Shown: positions 34,600-45,584 of the stretch, in pieces
Numbering within the stretch: the stretch's first letter is position 1
Layout of the letters: each line of letters opens with the position of its first letter
Position numbers and translations under genes: made by a program
The notes under the pieces: model-generated
What the model was told of the DNA's origin: nothing
The model's input: only the letters and a program-made list of their open reading frames with translations
The model's database searches: none
Assembly (NCBI GenBank): GCA_018873245.2
Contig: JAEMBT020000004.1
Coordinates: forward strand, 3,706,573 to 3,770,572
Direction of reading: 5' to 3'
From: Archegozetes longisetosus
Lineage: Eukaryota; Arthropoda; Arachnida; Sarcoptiformes; Trhypochthoniidae
Length of the DNA: 64,000 nucleotides

Positions 34600-36239
34600 A
34601 CTTGGAACTCCAGTTTAAGAAATGTTAAGATGAAAAAAATAAACCGAAAGCAATAATCAGAAAATGCAAAAGCAATGACTTTCTGAATAAGAAGCTATGA
34701 CAAACTCTAGGTAAATAATTTTGATTTTCTTCTCTTTTACCTAAAGCATTTAATCTCATATTTTGCGCATATTCTCATTTTGATTGAGTAACTCTGGTCG
34801 TCAACTTCTTTTAGGAGTTTTAATATATTGACAAGTATTGCTGTGTAGCTTCTTTCCTTAAGGTATAGCAGTAGGTTTCACGTAACATTCAATTCAAATT
34901 ATGATTCAGTACTTAATTTGCAGAATATAGTTTCTCATTTCAAAGTCGAATTTGACTTATCAAAAAGGGAGCCAACGTTTTACTTTTAAGTTCTGGTATC
35001 GGAATAAATTTACAAAAATTAGTTTTCTGATATATTATCCCCAGTGATTGGCACTAGTTTGAAGCTCAAAATTTGATTCGAACTATTAAATTTGAAACAT
35101 GAGTCTATTTCTATATTACTATCAAGTGAAGCAAATCTTAGGGAAACATCATTTCTTCCTTATGAACAAAATTTTCGGCTAATACTTCAAGCTTGTTTTC
35201 AAATCAACACAAGCAATATTTTCGCATATCTCTTGAGTAATTAGTTTAAGAGTTCTAAATTGAGAAACTACCGTGAGCCTTTGAGTATAAGTCTAATTTG
35301 TTTATTCATGAGATGCTCTAGATTTCTACTTTGAGCCATATTCATAGAGAGTAATATACTTTCAAATATAGCTCGCAGATAATTCCTACGCTTATTTCAA
35401 TCCAAACTCTCAAGTTCAAGTTAACATTCAATTAAGATATTACGAGAATTAATACAATCAAGTAATTTACTTTATTTAAAGTCAAAAAGGCGCATAATTA
35501 TGTTGATACCTGTTCAAAATAAATTATAAAATTTCATTTCCTTCCATCGTTAATAAATGAAACCATATATTTTGTAATTATTATGAAACAAAACAAGACA
35601 ATATTTGACACCATTAGTACATTTAATTATACGAAATACAATTTGAAATAGCGAACGTTATGTTTTGTAAACTATTGTTGTGTTTGGGCAGAAATAAAGC
35701 CAACTGTAAAAATGAAAAATTCTTTGCCTGTAATATGAACTGTCTATTATTAAAACAATTATATTTATTTCAACTAAAATTTCGACTCTTCAAGCAATTA
35801 CATTGCGCATACACTTTTAAATGTGAACTTTTCTCTAAGAGTAAGATTTCATCTTCGTAAATGATTTATGAATTTAATTAAACTTCAATTTCAATTATGT
35901 TATCGAAATATTATAATAATAATAACAATAATTATAATTAACATACATATATAATATTAAGCGCAACTTTGAAAATCACAGAAATCAAAGTTTGGAAGCA
36001 TACGAAACTAAGAATAATTTCTAGCTATTCCAAATAACTTTGCAACTGATGAGATGATAAACGGTTAGATTTAGCGTCACTTACTGTAATTGTCTCAGTA
36101 ATAGTGAAACGATGATTCATTTGTCTGACAATTTGATACTTGGTTTATTTCTTCATCTTTAAGTATTACGAAGAAAATCTGCTAAACAATTATAATTAAA
36201 TTAATGTCAGTATGCAATATATTCATATTAAATTCTTAA
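34600..36239. other. Intergenic region
   Basis: AT-rich DNA with short TA/ATT-rich runs near 35900-35960. I see no gene, RNA or repeat structure that I can support. Confidence 0.5.
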
Positions 36240-36791
36240 TCAATCATTTGCATTACATTTGCCATTCAAACCTCTGTTGTAATTAGCGTAAGAACCGCCA
36301 CTTTCAGATCTCTGAACTTTTCTTCTCAACGAATTTTCGGACTTACTGACTATTAAAGGTATATATTCTATGTTCCCAATCGAATGCAATACAAAAGCCA
36401 ATAGTTGTGCAAAAATAACAACTGTTAATAACAATACATAAAACGAGATCTGTTGGATATTTCCAATCCACAAAAGACCTGGATTTTTATAATGTTGTTG
36501 CAACCAAATAAATGCTAACACACAACTGGATGATTGAAGAAAAAATGCACAATTAAATAAACCTGATATGAGACATGCTATCAACAAAGTGTATTCAATT
36601 GTCTTGTTCATCAAAAATATACGTTTCACTATGGGGTCGGCACTTAATTCTTTGTATTCATCAAAGGCTAGTTTGCTCAGAAAAACGATTTGCGAAAAAC
36701 ACAATAGGACGAAGAATATCTTCAAAGTCCAAATTAAGAATCTGTTTAAATTCATTTTTTCAAAGTTGTTATGGTACTCATAAGCAATCAC
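36240..36791 (-). CDS. Four-span membrane protein, unknown family
   Basis: A 183-residue intact frame. An internal Met at residue 13 (MNLNRFLIW) may be the true start. Hydrophobic segments lie at about residues 17-42, 63-85, 86-100 and 113-138, followed by a hydrophilic tail with SLRRKVQRSESGG, likely cytosolic. A conserved-looking segment, WLQQHYKNPGLLWIGN, lies between the third and fourth spans. A very similar pattern occurs in the + strand gene at 41902-42303, so the two look like distant paralogues on either side of the astacin pair. An AATAAA on the minus strand lies at about 36143-36148, some 90 bases past the stop. Function unknown. Confidence 0.65.
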   Translation of the reverse strand: MIAYEYHNNFEKMNLNRFLIWTLKIFFVLLCFSQIVFLSKLAFDEYKELSADPIVKRIFLMNKTIEYTLLIACLISGLFNCAFFLQSSSCVLAFIWLQQHYKNPGLLWIGNIQQISFYVLLLTVVIFAQLLAFVLHSIGNIEYIPLIVSKSENSLRRKVQRSESGGSYANYNRGLNGKCNAND

Positions 36792-38143
36792 TGCTATAAT
36801 GATAAGTTGGTTACAGGATATTTACATTATATTTATTATACTTGTCGCGAAGGATGTGCCAAACTAAATCAAATAATGACTTCATAAGGAAATCAGTTTA
36901 TTTGAACACATTATTTGCATTGATGGACGTCATTTTGTTTATCGTCAATTAATTCTCAATCCCTATCGCGCACAGGAAATTCACTCTTTCTAATGAACCT
37001 TAAAAAACCTTTTTCAAAATCATTATTTATTAATAACCAAAAACTAGAAGCTCAGTCTGAAAGCTACAATTTTTAAACAAATGAGCATTCGCTTTATCAG
37101 AATTAAAATATAGTTTGAATTTTTATTGGAAATCATATTGCATAATGTGACGCATGAAACATGATATCATTTCTAAGCTTATCAGAGCGTTCTGTATAAC
37201 TAGTGTTGTGCCCAACATAAAAAAGTTCATTGAAATTCTAATACCAAGTTAAATACCTATAGGTCTTTATGTCGATTTCTCGGCTTTACTATTGGTTTTC
37301 TTCAATTTTTCTACGAATTCTTTTTAATCAGCAGAAGTAAGTCTTGTATTTGACTATAAAGTTGCGGAGTACACAACACTAATTGCTGCGTTTATGAAAC
37401 CTTAAATATTTGTTTTGGTTATGTATGAACTTTGATTATAATTGAACACTTAGCAAAATATAATGCAGGCACTTATGTAATGTGAGCGAGAACAGGAACA
37501 AAAGTTAATGTATTTTTCACTGTTCCATTTAGATTGCGTCTCTACATCCTATCATACGTTTTGCCACAAATATCTCACAAGATTTTACTTACAATCAAGT
37601 TCCAGACTATCAAATACTAATGACATCTATTTTAATAGATTTTCGGTAATCTATAACAGAATCGACTTTTGCTTATATTTTGAGTTAAGACGACGTGTTT
37701 TCTCTATAGTGTCACTATTTCTAATTTCATTCTTTCCTGCATTCTAACAAAAAATGATTGATTATCCTTCTCAGAACTAATAGAACTGATAGAACCTAAA
37801 ATACAACTAAAATAACAAATCATAGCCTAATAGATGACAATCAGCTTATTGGATACACTGAAAAATTAATGAAAACTTTAGGCGTATACATAAAGATGAC
37901 TGCTTTGAAGTTAGTTTTAGTTTTCAAGCTTCATTCTTTAGAGATTTGAACAGATGGCAACGACCTATGTCTAAATTTTTCAAATGAAATGCTGTGTTTG
38001 CAATTCCGCAAACGCGATTAGATAAAAGGATTCTCTAAAATATGAAATTTAGTTTGAAAGAAAAAATATTTTAATCTGATAAAATATAAACTTGTTGACA
38101 GTTCAAATCAATTTACTAATTAATATGAATGTCGATTAGGAAT
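36792..38143. other. Intergenic region
   Basis: No gene recognised. Chance frames such as 37508-37747 lack domains or coding-like composition. Confidence 0.5.
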
Positions 38144-38938
38144 TTAAGAGCATTGATATAACTTTTTAATGCTATAAATATCCTTGGGACTCAAACCGTT
38201 GTCAAGTGGCTTATCGATAACGTATTTGCCTGGGATTTTAGATGACATCGTAATTTTGCCATTTTTAGAGAAAGTTCTCGGCCCGTAAAGCATTATTGAT
38301 TCAAAATCAAATTGTGTGTAAAGTCTATTTTGATTTGGATATAATAATCTGAATTGAGACCAATTTTTCTGCTCTATATTTTCCCAATGAATCGATAGAT
38401 AATCATCACGATCCGATCGATTTTGTTCGTGATAAAATCCAATTGCATGCATTATTTCGTGAACTGCTATTCTAAATGTATGACATCCTTTGCCTAAAGA
38501 TAGTTTTTGTTGACCACTGACTCGGCCCACATGTGAGTAACAACCGTTTCCCAAAAAAAATTTAACGAAATCCCTTTGATTGATTCTTTTCATGAATCTA
38601 ATGCATGTCTCCCGTTCAATGTGTTTCATCGCCTTTTCAATCAAATTGGTTTGACTTTGAAGAGATTTGTCAATCTTATAGTAAATAACACCAGCTGGCC
38701 ATCGCTTGGCGTCCGATGGAATTGCATTGCGGTCATCGCCTTCAAGAAATTCGACGCCAACCATATCACCACTAAATAGATCTGGATTTTCCATTGGGTT
38801 TTCCAAACTTTCCTTCACTTAAATAATTGATTAATATGAATTGAATGAATGGTAGCTTACAAATTTAATACCTGGTAACAATAACATTGGTTGCAAGCAT
38901 GTTGAGCACAGAAAAACCGTTACCAAGAATTTATTCAT
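38144..38938 (-). CDS. Astacin-family zinc metalloprotease, copy 1
   Basis: A secreted zinc endopeptidase of family M12A. Two exons: 38872-38938 (signal peptide MNKFLVTVFLCSTCLQPMLL) and 38144-38817, joined in phase 1, giving 246 residues. After a short propeptide with an F-x-G-D motif (LFSGD, residues 35-40; the aspartate that would cap the zinc) comes the catalytic domain, starting NAIPSDAKRWPAGVIYY. The zinc site HEIMHAIGFYHEQNRSDRD has all three His and the catalytic Glu (about residues 142-152). The Met-turn reads SIMLY, with the usual His replaced by Leu while the Tyr is kept. Four Cys fit the two standard disulfides. There is no EGF or CUB domain, so it is a minimal astacin. It is tandem to a second copy 1.8 kb away. 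Confidence 0.93.
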
Positions 38939-39971
38939 TTTAATTTTGTCAATCGAAATCAATAAATTTTGTTATTTTTATGCTAAGTACTATCATATTA
39001 TACAAGAGGGAAGAAGATATAATTTTAGTGAATCGATGCAACTTCAACAAGAATTTAAACAAGGATTTGAAACCGTGAGTTCAAAGTTGTAACACTCTTA
39101 CTATTTTTATCTCAGTACACCCTAAAACAGAATAAAACGCGATAGATACGGATAGCGTCTGATGGAGAGCTAGTTGCCATGTATTTAGGGAAAATTTATA
39201 ATTACATACACTCGCAGAATTAAATGTTTCGATTAAATGACATAAAAGCACGTGCTTTTGTTATCGAATGCATTTTTATAAATATATCAATTATCCCTTG
39301 GATACATCCTCACGCATCACTTTACTCTAGTTACTATCGAGGATTATTTTGTTTTAAATGGTACAGATATAAACTCGAAAAGTAAAATATTTATAATTAC
39401 AAAAATTAAATGTATTTCTAGATTAGTTATCAAAATTTCAAAATCATTTGGTTGTTGGAACTTCCGACTGAGAAAGGTTGTTTTGGTCGATTCATATTAT
39501 AGAATGTAATATTAATACTTAAACCAAAGTTTGAATTGAACTCTATACAGTGGTGAAGCCAGTAGAAGTAGAGGGCCCACAGACCCTTACTTCGAACAAA
39601 AACTTAGGTCAAGAGTGATTTCACCGAAAGAAAAGTTTATTCTTATTGTAGAAACAGAATTTAATTAAGTTACAAATTTTCTTTGAATACCGTGGTAACA
39701 ATAGTAGTAATTGTTGCCTAGCTCAACCCCAATACAAAACCTATAAAAACCAATTTTGTGCTCCTCACTCAAGACTTTCTAGCTTTGTAAAGGACTATAT
39801 TAACTCTGATCAACTTATTATTATAAACCTCACTATAATGAATAAATAAATTATGTTTACATATAAATACATTGTATCAGAGGTTATCTAAACTTCATTA
39901 CTTCAAGTCAAAAATGAAAAGAGACTGATTCAATACAGTTTAGTTAATGCAAAAAAGTAATAATGAAAAAC
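38939..39971. other. Spacer between the two astacin genes
   Basis: Includes the upstream region of copy 1 (CATAAAAA on the minus strand at 38975-38982, in the position of the TATA box of copy 2). The remainder is AT-rich. A segment near 39548-39590 (ACAGTGGTGAAGCCAGTAG) resembles a transposon terminus but has no partner that I can find. Confidence 0.45.
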
Positions 39972-40766
39972 TTAAGAACAGTGATATAACTTTTTAATGC
40001 TGAAAGTATCTTTAGGACTCAAATGTTTATTGGCTGACGGATAAACAACACTACTACCTGAAATTTTAGATGACATCGTAATTTTGCCATTTTTAGAGAA
40101 AGCTTTAGGCCCGTAAAGCATTATTGATTCAAAATCAAATTGTGTGTAAAGTCTATTTTGATTTGGATTTAATAATCTGAATTGAGACCAATTTTTCTGC
40201 TCTATATTTTCCCAATGAATCGATAGATAATCCTCACGATCCGATCGATTTTGTTCGTGATAAAATCCAATTGTATGCATTATTTCGTGAACTACTATTC
40301 TAAATGCATGACATCCTTTACCTAAAGATAGATTTTGTTGACCACCGATTCGGCCCACTTGTGAATAACAACCGTTTCCTAAAAAAATGTTGACATAATT
40401 TGTTTGATTGGTTCTTTTCATGAATCTAATGCATGTCTCCTGTTCAATGTGTTTCATCGCCTTTTCAATCAAATTGGTTTGACTTTGAAGAGATTTGTCA
40501 ATCTTATAGTAAATAACACCAGCTGGCCATCGCTTGGCGTCCGATGGAATTGCATTGCGGTCATCGCCTTCAAGAAATTCGACTCCAACCATATCACCAC
40601 CGAACAGATCTGGATTTTCCATTGGGTTTTCCAAACTTTCCTTCACTTAAATAATTGATTAATATGAATTGAATGAATGGAATCTTGTAAATTTAATACC
40701 TGGCAATAATAACATTGGTTGCAAGCATATTGAGCACAAAAAAATAGCTACAAATAATATGTTCAT
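39972..40766 (-). CDS. Astacin-family zinc metalloprotease, copy 2
   Basis: A tandem paralogue of the gene at 38144-38938, with the same two-exon structure: 40700-40766 (signal peptide MNILFVAIFLCSICLQP) and 39972-40645, 246 residues. By eye it is about 84 percent identical in exon 2. It keeps the F-x-G-D propeptide motif (LFGGD), the zinc site HEIMHTIGFYHEQNRSDRE and the four Cys, and has the same unusual Met-turn SIMLY. Divergence is concentrated at NYVNIFLGNGC and near the C-terminus (after KITMSSK), which suggests altered substrate preference; that is inference. Both copies look functional. Confidence 0.93.
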
Positions 40767-40816
40767 TTTCTTAATATAAATTGAATAAATTATTTGAATC
40801 TTAAATTTCTTCTTTA

Positions 40817-40824
40817 TTTTTATA
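40817..40824 (-). promoter_or_regulatory. TATA box of astacin copy 2
   Basis: TATAAAAA on the minus strand, about 50 bases upstream of the ATG at 40766. The equivalent position of copy 1 has CATAAAAA (38975-38982). Confidence 0.5.
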
Positions 40825-41901
40825 CTAAAACATTATCATTTAATAAGAGATAGTCGCGATGAGATTCTCATGAAATTAAATATTTTTTCAAGATATTTTA
40901 ATTGATTTGAGCGGAAACTTTATAAGTTCAAGTTTACGAGTCTGTTACTGTTACTATTATGATCTCATTAAAGTTAACTTTAAAAGTGCAATATTTACAA
41001 TGGTTATTAAAAGAGATGTGTAGCACCTTTGAAATAATTATCTTAATCTTAATAATGATAAAGTACTTGATCTCTTATTTAATAACAAATTTGATTTATT
41101 CAACATATTCTTAGTAATGTATATGATGTGCTTTATTTTCTTAAAAAGTTCCTGCTTAACTAAATTAGTGTTAATGACCTTATGGTTATGAAAACAACAT
41201 GAAATTGACGTTTTATTTTATTGTTTCATTGAAACTAAACCAAGCATTCATGTTATCAGTCAACTATGAAATGGCGTACGAATTTCAGTGATGACAGAGT
41301 ATTAACCACAGAAATCTTTTACTTGACTGATAGCAAATTATTTTACATTTCCATTAGACTTTCTATTCTAAAACTGTTAGACTTCGTATTGATAAAACCA
41401 GCTTAAGAATTAGTCGTAAAACTTTGCAAGTTGAAAAAACTTCGGTTACCAACGTAAATAAGATAAGTTCGAATGAAATTTCATTATTTAGTAATTAGTA
41501 TCCACAATTTGTTGTAGACCTCATCCTATAAGTACGTACGCAGCCACAGAGGTGAAGGGGTCTTGAAAAGAAGTATCTACACATTATCAGTGGATAATTT
41601 AAATTTCGTAAACACATATTTATCAAACATTGCATAAATTATTTATTGGAGAAGGGGAAGGGGGAAAGGTGAAAGTCGATGCGTACGAACCATTTAATTT
41701 TTATATATCGAGTACAAATGCTCATATGGAAGGAAGGGGGTGTCTAAAATTTGACTTTTTTGCGTACGTACTTAAAGGATGAACGCACACGGGATATGAC
41801 TCCAAATTTGACTCAAACCCAGATCCGTGCCATCATATCCTGATTTAACTTACTTAAGTTAATTTTTCGACTAGCAAAACACATTAAAAAGGCTTCGAGA
41901 T
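40825..41901. other. Intergenic region with a small inverted-repeat element
   Basis: No gene recognised. It contains the inverted-repeat element at about 41521-41790, listed separately. Confidence 0.5.
41521..41790. mobile_element. MITE-like element with about 22-bp terminal inverted repeats
   Basis: CATCCTATAAGTACGTACGCA near the left end is matched by inverted TGCGTACGTACTTAAAGGATG near the right end (one mismatch over about 20 bases). The 270-bp interior has GGGGAAGGGGGAAAGG and no coding frame. Confidence 0.65.
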
Positions 41902-42303
41902 ATGGACAACAAAAGTATGAACTTAGCTTTACTAAAATGTATATCAATTGTAGTCATATTAATAACGATGGTTCTATGGACTGTGATACTTTATATTGAA
42001 TTACACGAAACTGCGAGCAGCAATCAAATAACGCACCGCCTTATAAGTTTCGCATTACCACAAATAATTGCCACCGTTGGAATAATTGGTATATTAACTG
42101 AAAAATTATTCTTTACGCATATATTCTTGATGAAAATGGCAATCGTTTGGTTGATAAATCATCATAAATTCAAGCCTCAAGTATGGACTAAATGTAACCC
42201 AATATATGTGACCAGTTATATAACTGATTTGATTGTTATTTTATTAATGGCTTTTTATTGTTATAAACTAAATAATAGACAAGTAATAAAGAATTATTTA
42301 TAA
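41902..42303 (+). CDS. Small multi-span membrane protein
   Basis: A 133-residue intact frame with about four hydrophobic segments (residues ~7-32, 45-64, 69-86 and 104-124) and short polar ends. The stretch WLINHHKFKPQVWTKCN lines up with WLQQHYKNPGLLWIGN of the minus-strand gene at 36240-36791. The following hydrophobic segment ends LMAF, compared with LLAF there. This supports a shared, unnamed family flanking the astacin pair. No signal for an enzymatic function. Confidence 0.6.
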   Translation: MDNKSMNLALLKCISIVVILITMVLWTVILYIELHETASSNQITHRLISFALPQIIATVGIIGILTEKLFFTHIFLMKMAIVWLINHHKFKPQVWTKCNPIYVTSYITDLIVILLMAFYCYKLNNRQVIKNYL

Positions 42304-42690
42304 GAACTAAACTAGTTTTGCGGACAAAGACACAACAACGCAAAGCAATAGAAGCGAACCCCTGAAGATTTAGATATGAACAGAAGTTATATTCAGTACT
42401 GTAGCTAGGTTTTCAATTTGGGGAGAGTCAAACGTCTCAAATAATCTGTGGAGGCAAATTTATATGAGCATTAGTATATCTGTTAATTTGTTATCAAATC
42501 TTTAATCTATATTTGGCAATAAGTAATCGATTGATGTATGAAGTATGTGCAATTTCAAAGTTCTTGAGCGATTTTCTTTCATTACAAACCTACACTCCAG
42601 GAACGTTCTACATCCCTATTGAGAAAGTCATTTATTTGTGAAAGAATAAGATATAGGACAATTTGACTTTTATTGTCACTCGAATGAAAG
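42304..42690. other. Intergenic region
   Basis: No gene recognised. CAGTACTGTAGCTAGGTTTT near 42395-42415 resembles a DNA-transposon end of the type GTAGCTAGG followed by a G-run, but no opposite end was found. Confidence 0.4.
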
Positions 42691-43250
42691 TCAAGCACAC
42701 CCGTACAATCTTTTTATGCTTAAAACATCATTGGGACTTAGGCCTTGATTTAGAGGGCGATTGACTGCTGCTTTACTAGCTACTTTAAGTGACATCATAA
42801 TTCCTTCATTTTAGAGAAATGTAACGGCCCAGAAGACATTACCGAATCAAAATCAAATGGAGCCAAAATCTGTTTCATTAAGTCTCAAAAACTTGAATTG
42901 AGACCATTTTGGCTCGATTATATTATTCCAATGAATCGTTATGTGGTTATCACGATCATATCGATTGATTTCATTGTAAAAGCCGATCGCAAGCATTATC
43001 TCGGACAGATGTTCTAAAACAACGGCATCCATTACCCAATAATAACTTTTGTTGTCCGCAAGCTCAGACAACATTAGAGAAACAACAGTTTGACAAATAT
43101 AAATAGTCGCAATCTTTTTGATTAGTAACGAAATGAAACACAGGACACGGAATATAAGGTCCATTACCTGATGAATCAAATTGGTCCGCCTGGCCAGAGA
43201 TATGTCAATCGTGTGTCGAAGTCGTGTGAAAAATAAGCTCAATGGTCATT
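42691..43250 (-). pseudogene. Astacin pseudogene (third copy)
   Basis: Read right to left, it is collinear with the catalytic domain of the intact astacin genes: a beginning around TIDISLARRTNLIHQ, a middle with LAIGFYNEINRYDRD and IHWNNI, and an end with LNQGLSPNDVLSIKRLYGC. The zinc site is destroyed, since the HExxH equivalents read SEIML and the third His is Asn. At least one frameshift separates the part ending near 42853 from the C-terminal part, and in-frame stops occur near FDSVM. It is non-functional. Confidence 0.85.
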
Positions 43251-43839
43251 TAAAAATATGCATTTTAAGAATAATATGAATCAGTACCTAATCACAAGGC
43301 TTAGTCGTGCTTTCTGTGATTTTAAGGTTAAAAGATTTCAAGGTTAAAAGATTTCAAGCTAATGAAGGTCAAAATATAATAAAAATTATGTATTAGTATT
43401 TAACATTGAAAATGTCGGAAAGTTAGAATCAATAACGTATCGAAAATCGACAATTTCAATGTTAAAACCTAACATCAAAAATATGTTCACAATAGAAGAC
43501 TTATCAGTCAAATCAAAAACTACTCTAATTGATAAGAGAAGTTAAAAACTATTGAAGGTAGAAATTATAGCTAATCATACAAATATTTTATTAAATTATG
43601 CAAATTATTAAATAAAATGACAACATAGTCAAAATTGTAATTTTTGAAAAATACTTTAAAACTTTTGGAATTACTTTCAGATAATCAGTCAACTTTCGTT
43701 AAATTTATAATAATCTTATGATCATAGAGTAAATATTTAGACTTATTCTCGCAATAGTAACCTAACATTTTAACTAACGCGAGCCATATTTGTTCTGATA
43801 AATAAAACAAGAAAAACTAAATATTTTCTAAATATTTTT
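43251..43839. other. 3' flank of the first APMAP-like gene, part of duplicated block
   Basis: No coding signal. From about 43279 this DNA matches 55725 onward (shared ATCAGTACCTAATC and AAGACTTATCA blocks), marking one edge of the segmental duplication. Confidence 0.6.
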
Positions 43840-45117
43840 TCAACGTTTTAAGTTAAGTTTTCCAATATAATTATTGACGTAAGAGCCTAAATATAAAACA
43901 GTTTCCTTATCATTAATTCTGACTTCTCGTGCTTCTGATATCAAAGCGATTGTACCATCAGGTGAGTGCAGACTATTAACTATTTTACCATTTTTATCAA
44001 TTTCAACAACAACTCCATGATTATGCGAGAATAGAATATGAGACGCAATTAATCCTGTCTTTAAGTTGAAACCGTATTCTTTCATAAGAGAGTTATCGAA
44101 AATGTTTGCAATCAATTCAATTGCATTACCAAATAAGTGAAAAACACGACACAAAAATTTCCTCAACAACGGCTTTTTCAAGTAATAGTCCAATTCATTG
44201 GGTTTCGATGCAATTCTGGCTGTGATCAATCCAATCCAATAAGTTTCTTGTTTGGAAGCACTTCTTCTTATATTATCAGGTTCTCCGGGTAGAGCAGATA
44301 ATATTACTTCTGTTCGTCCTTTTTTGGGTCCTTTTATGTAATGCTTGAGAACTTGACGCGCAACAGACTCGGCAAACAATATGGCAGATTTATCATCAGT
44401 TATTTCAACTCCATTTGGAAGTAACAAGTTATCTGCAACAGTTTCAATAGTTTTTGCGTTCACATCATACTTTATAATACGACCCGTATCTGAACCAGCG
44501 ATTATTAACATGCAGTGTACCAAATCAAATTTAGTGCTAACGTCTGAAATGTACAGAACATTACCACCATTAAGTCCTGCACCTTCATCGATAGCCAAAT
44601 CATCTAAAAATTTTGATGACTCTCCAAGAACTTTAGTCTCTTCAATATCTAATATAAGACTAACTTTCGGGTTGGGTTCAAAAATATTTTCTACTGTGAA
44701 AACTCCAGTATCAGGTTCAACAACATATAGAGTTCCTTTCGAATCAAATTTCATGCCTATAGGTCTGCCACACTTAGTCTTATTCCATGGATCGTTACCA
44801 CAATCATCTTGAATTAATTTGATGAGTGGTTTTAAATGGTCACCATCGACTTGATAGATATATCCATCATCAGTACCAGTTACTATCTTGCCATCAAATA
44901 CTGCTAACGATTCCGGACCAACAATTTTATTTTGAAATAATTTTGTAGCCTTTGATAAGTGGTCGTTCTGTTTAAGTGCACCATCGAGTGATTTGGGTAA
45001 TGGATGGAAGAATGCTTTGGGTTTGACATCCAAAAGTATACTTCCAGGTAAAAACATTATAATTGTTACAAAAGCACAAACATAAAAAAGTACTTTAATT
45101 ATTGTTTTAAGTACCAT
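43840..45117 (-). CDS. APMAP/strictosidine-synthase-like beta-propeller protein, copy 1
   Basis: A 425-residue intronless gene. One N-terminal hydrophobic segment (residues ~5-28) is a signal anchor, predicting a type II membrane protein. The rest matches the six-bladed propeller of adipocyte plasma membrane-associated protein and insect hemomucin: GPESLAVFDGKIVTGTDDG, GRPIGMKFDSKG, a YISDVSTKFDL segment, GSDTGRIIKYD, LLPNGVEITDD, GEPDNIRRS and YWIGL. Animal APMAP proteins are linked to arylesterase-type lipid hydrolysis. True strictosidine synthase activity is not expected. Multi-exon structure is usual in other animals, so the lack of introns may reflect an ancient retrocopy. It is nearly identical to the copy at 56177-57454. 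Confidence 0.88.
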   Translation of the reverse strand: MVLKTIIKVLFYVCAFVTIIMFLPGSILLDVKPKAFFHPLPKSLDGALKQNDHLSKATKLFQNKIVGPESLAVFDGKIVTGTDDGYIYQVDGDHLKPLIKLIQDDCGNDPWNKTKCGRPIGMKFDSKGTLYVVEPDTGVFTVENIFEPNPKVSLILDIEETKVLGESSKFLDDLAIDEGAGLNGGNVLYISDVSTKFDLVHCMLIIAGSDTGRIIKYDVNAKTIETVADNLLLPNGVEITDDKSAILFAESVARQVLKHYIKGPKKGRTEVILSALPGEPDNIRRSASKQETYWIGLITARIASKPNELDYYLKKPLLRKFLCRVFHLFGNAIELIANIFDNSLMKEYGFNLKTGLIASHILFSHNHGVVVEIDKNGKIVNSLHSPDGTIALISEAREVRINDKETVLYLGSYVNNYIGKLNLKR

Positions 45118-45436
45118 TTTTTCTATTGTTTAAAACGACTGATTTAATCTAATTTAAATCGTAAACACTCTAATCCCTGAATCAAATTGAATGTGAAATA
45201 AATAATTTACTGATAGGTTTTCAGTGAAAGCTATGATAAAGACAAATGCAACAAATTAGCCAGTGTCGAAACTAAATAAGTAGTTTGATAAATATGAAGC
45301 ACAGATTATTTTTGAATAGCTGTTTATCTTGTCGAACATGATTGGGTGATAAAGAGTAAAATTCATAAGACAAGGACAGTTTCACTTGTTAGACTTGACC
45401 TGATTTTTATTTGATTGAAGCTGCTTTTCTCAAGGT

Positions 45437-45444
45437 TATAAATA
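45437..45444 (+). promoter_or_regulatory. TATA box of a truncated + strand gene, copy 1
   Basis: TATAAATA at 45437-45444, followed about 90 bases later by ATG at 45534 opening MKIVFVLT, a signal-peptide-like start that runs into unrelated sequence. The same arrangement occurs at 57782-57789 with ATG at 57879 (MKMIFVLTI, then stop). Confidence 0.4.
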
Positions 45445-45584
45445 CACATACTGTCTGTAATGCAGAACACTTGACAGTAAGATAAGTTTAATTTTTTCGA
45501 CATTTCATCAATAAAAGCGTAGATAAAATTCTAATGAAAATCGTGTTCGTATTAACTCATGATCCACAGTCAACAATTATCCAT

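Larger units (their letters stand above)
43279..45556. repeat. Segmental duplication A, copy 1
   Basis: A block of about 2.3 kb containing the APMAP-like gene and its flanks. It matches 55725-57902 in the same orientation. Coding parts are about 97-98 percent identical; flanks are more diverged, with small indels. Similarity ends just after a shared ATG (45534 and 57879). Confidence 0.85.

Noticed and set aside
35660-35860. Cys-containing 66-codon frame that could be a small secreted peptide
   Set aside because: No cleavable signal peptide and no regular cysteine spacing; chance is more likely.
42395-42440. A complete transposon starting with the GTAGCTAGG-type end
   Set aside because: No matching opposite terminus or target duplication was found; similar isolated motifs at about 39548 and 51725 do not pair convincingly.
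44381-44812. 143-codon frame antisense to the APMAP-like gene (also 56718-57149)
   Set aside because: A shadow of the conserved gene on the opposite strand; it is preserved in both copies only because the sense gene is.
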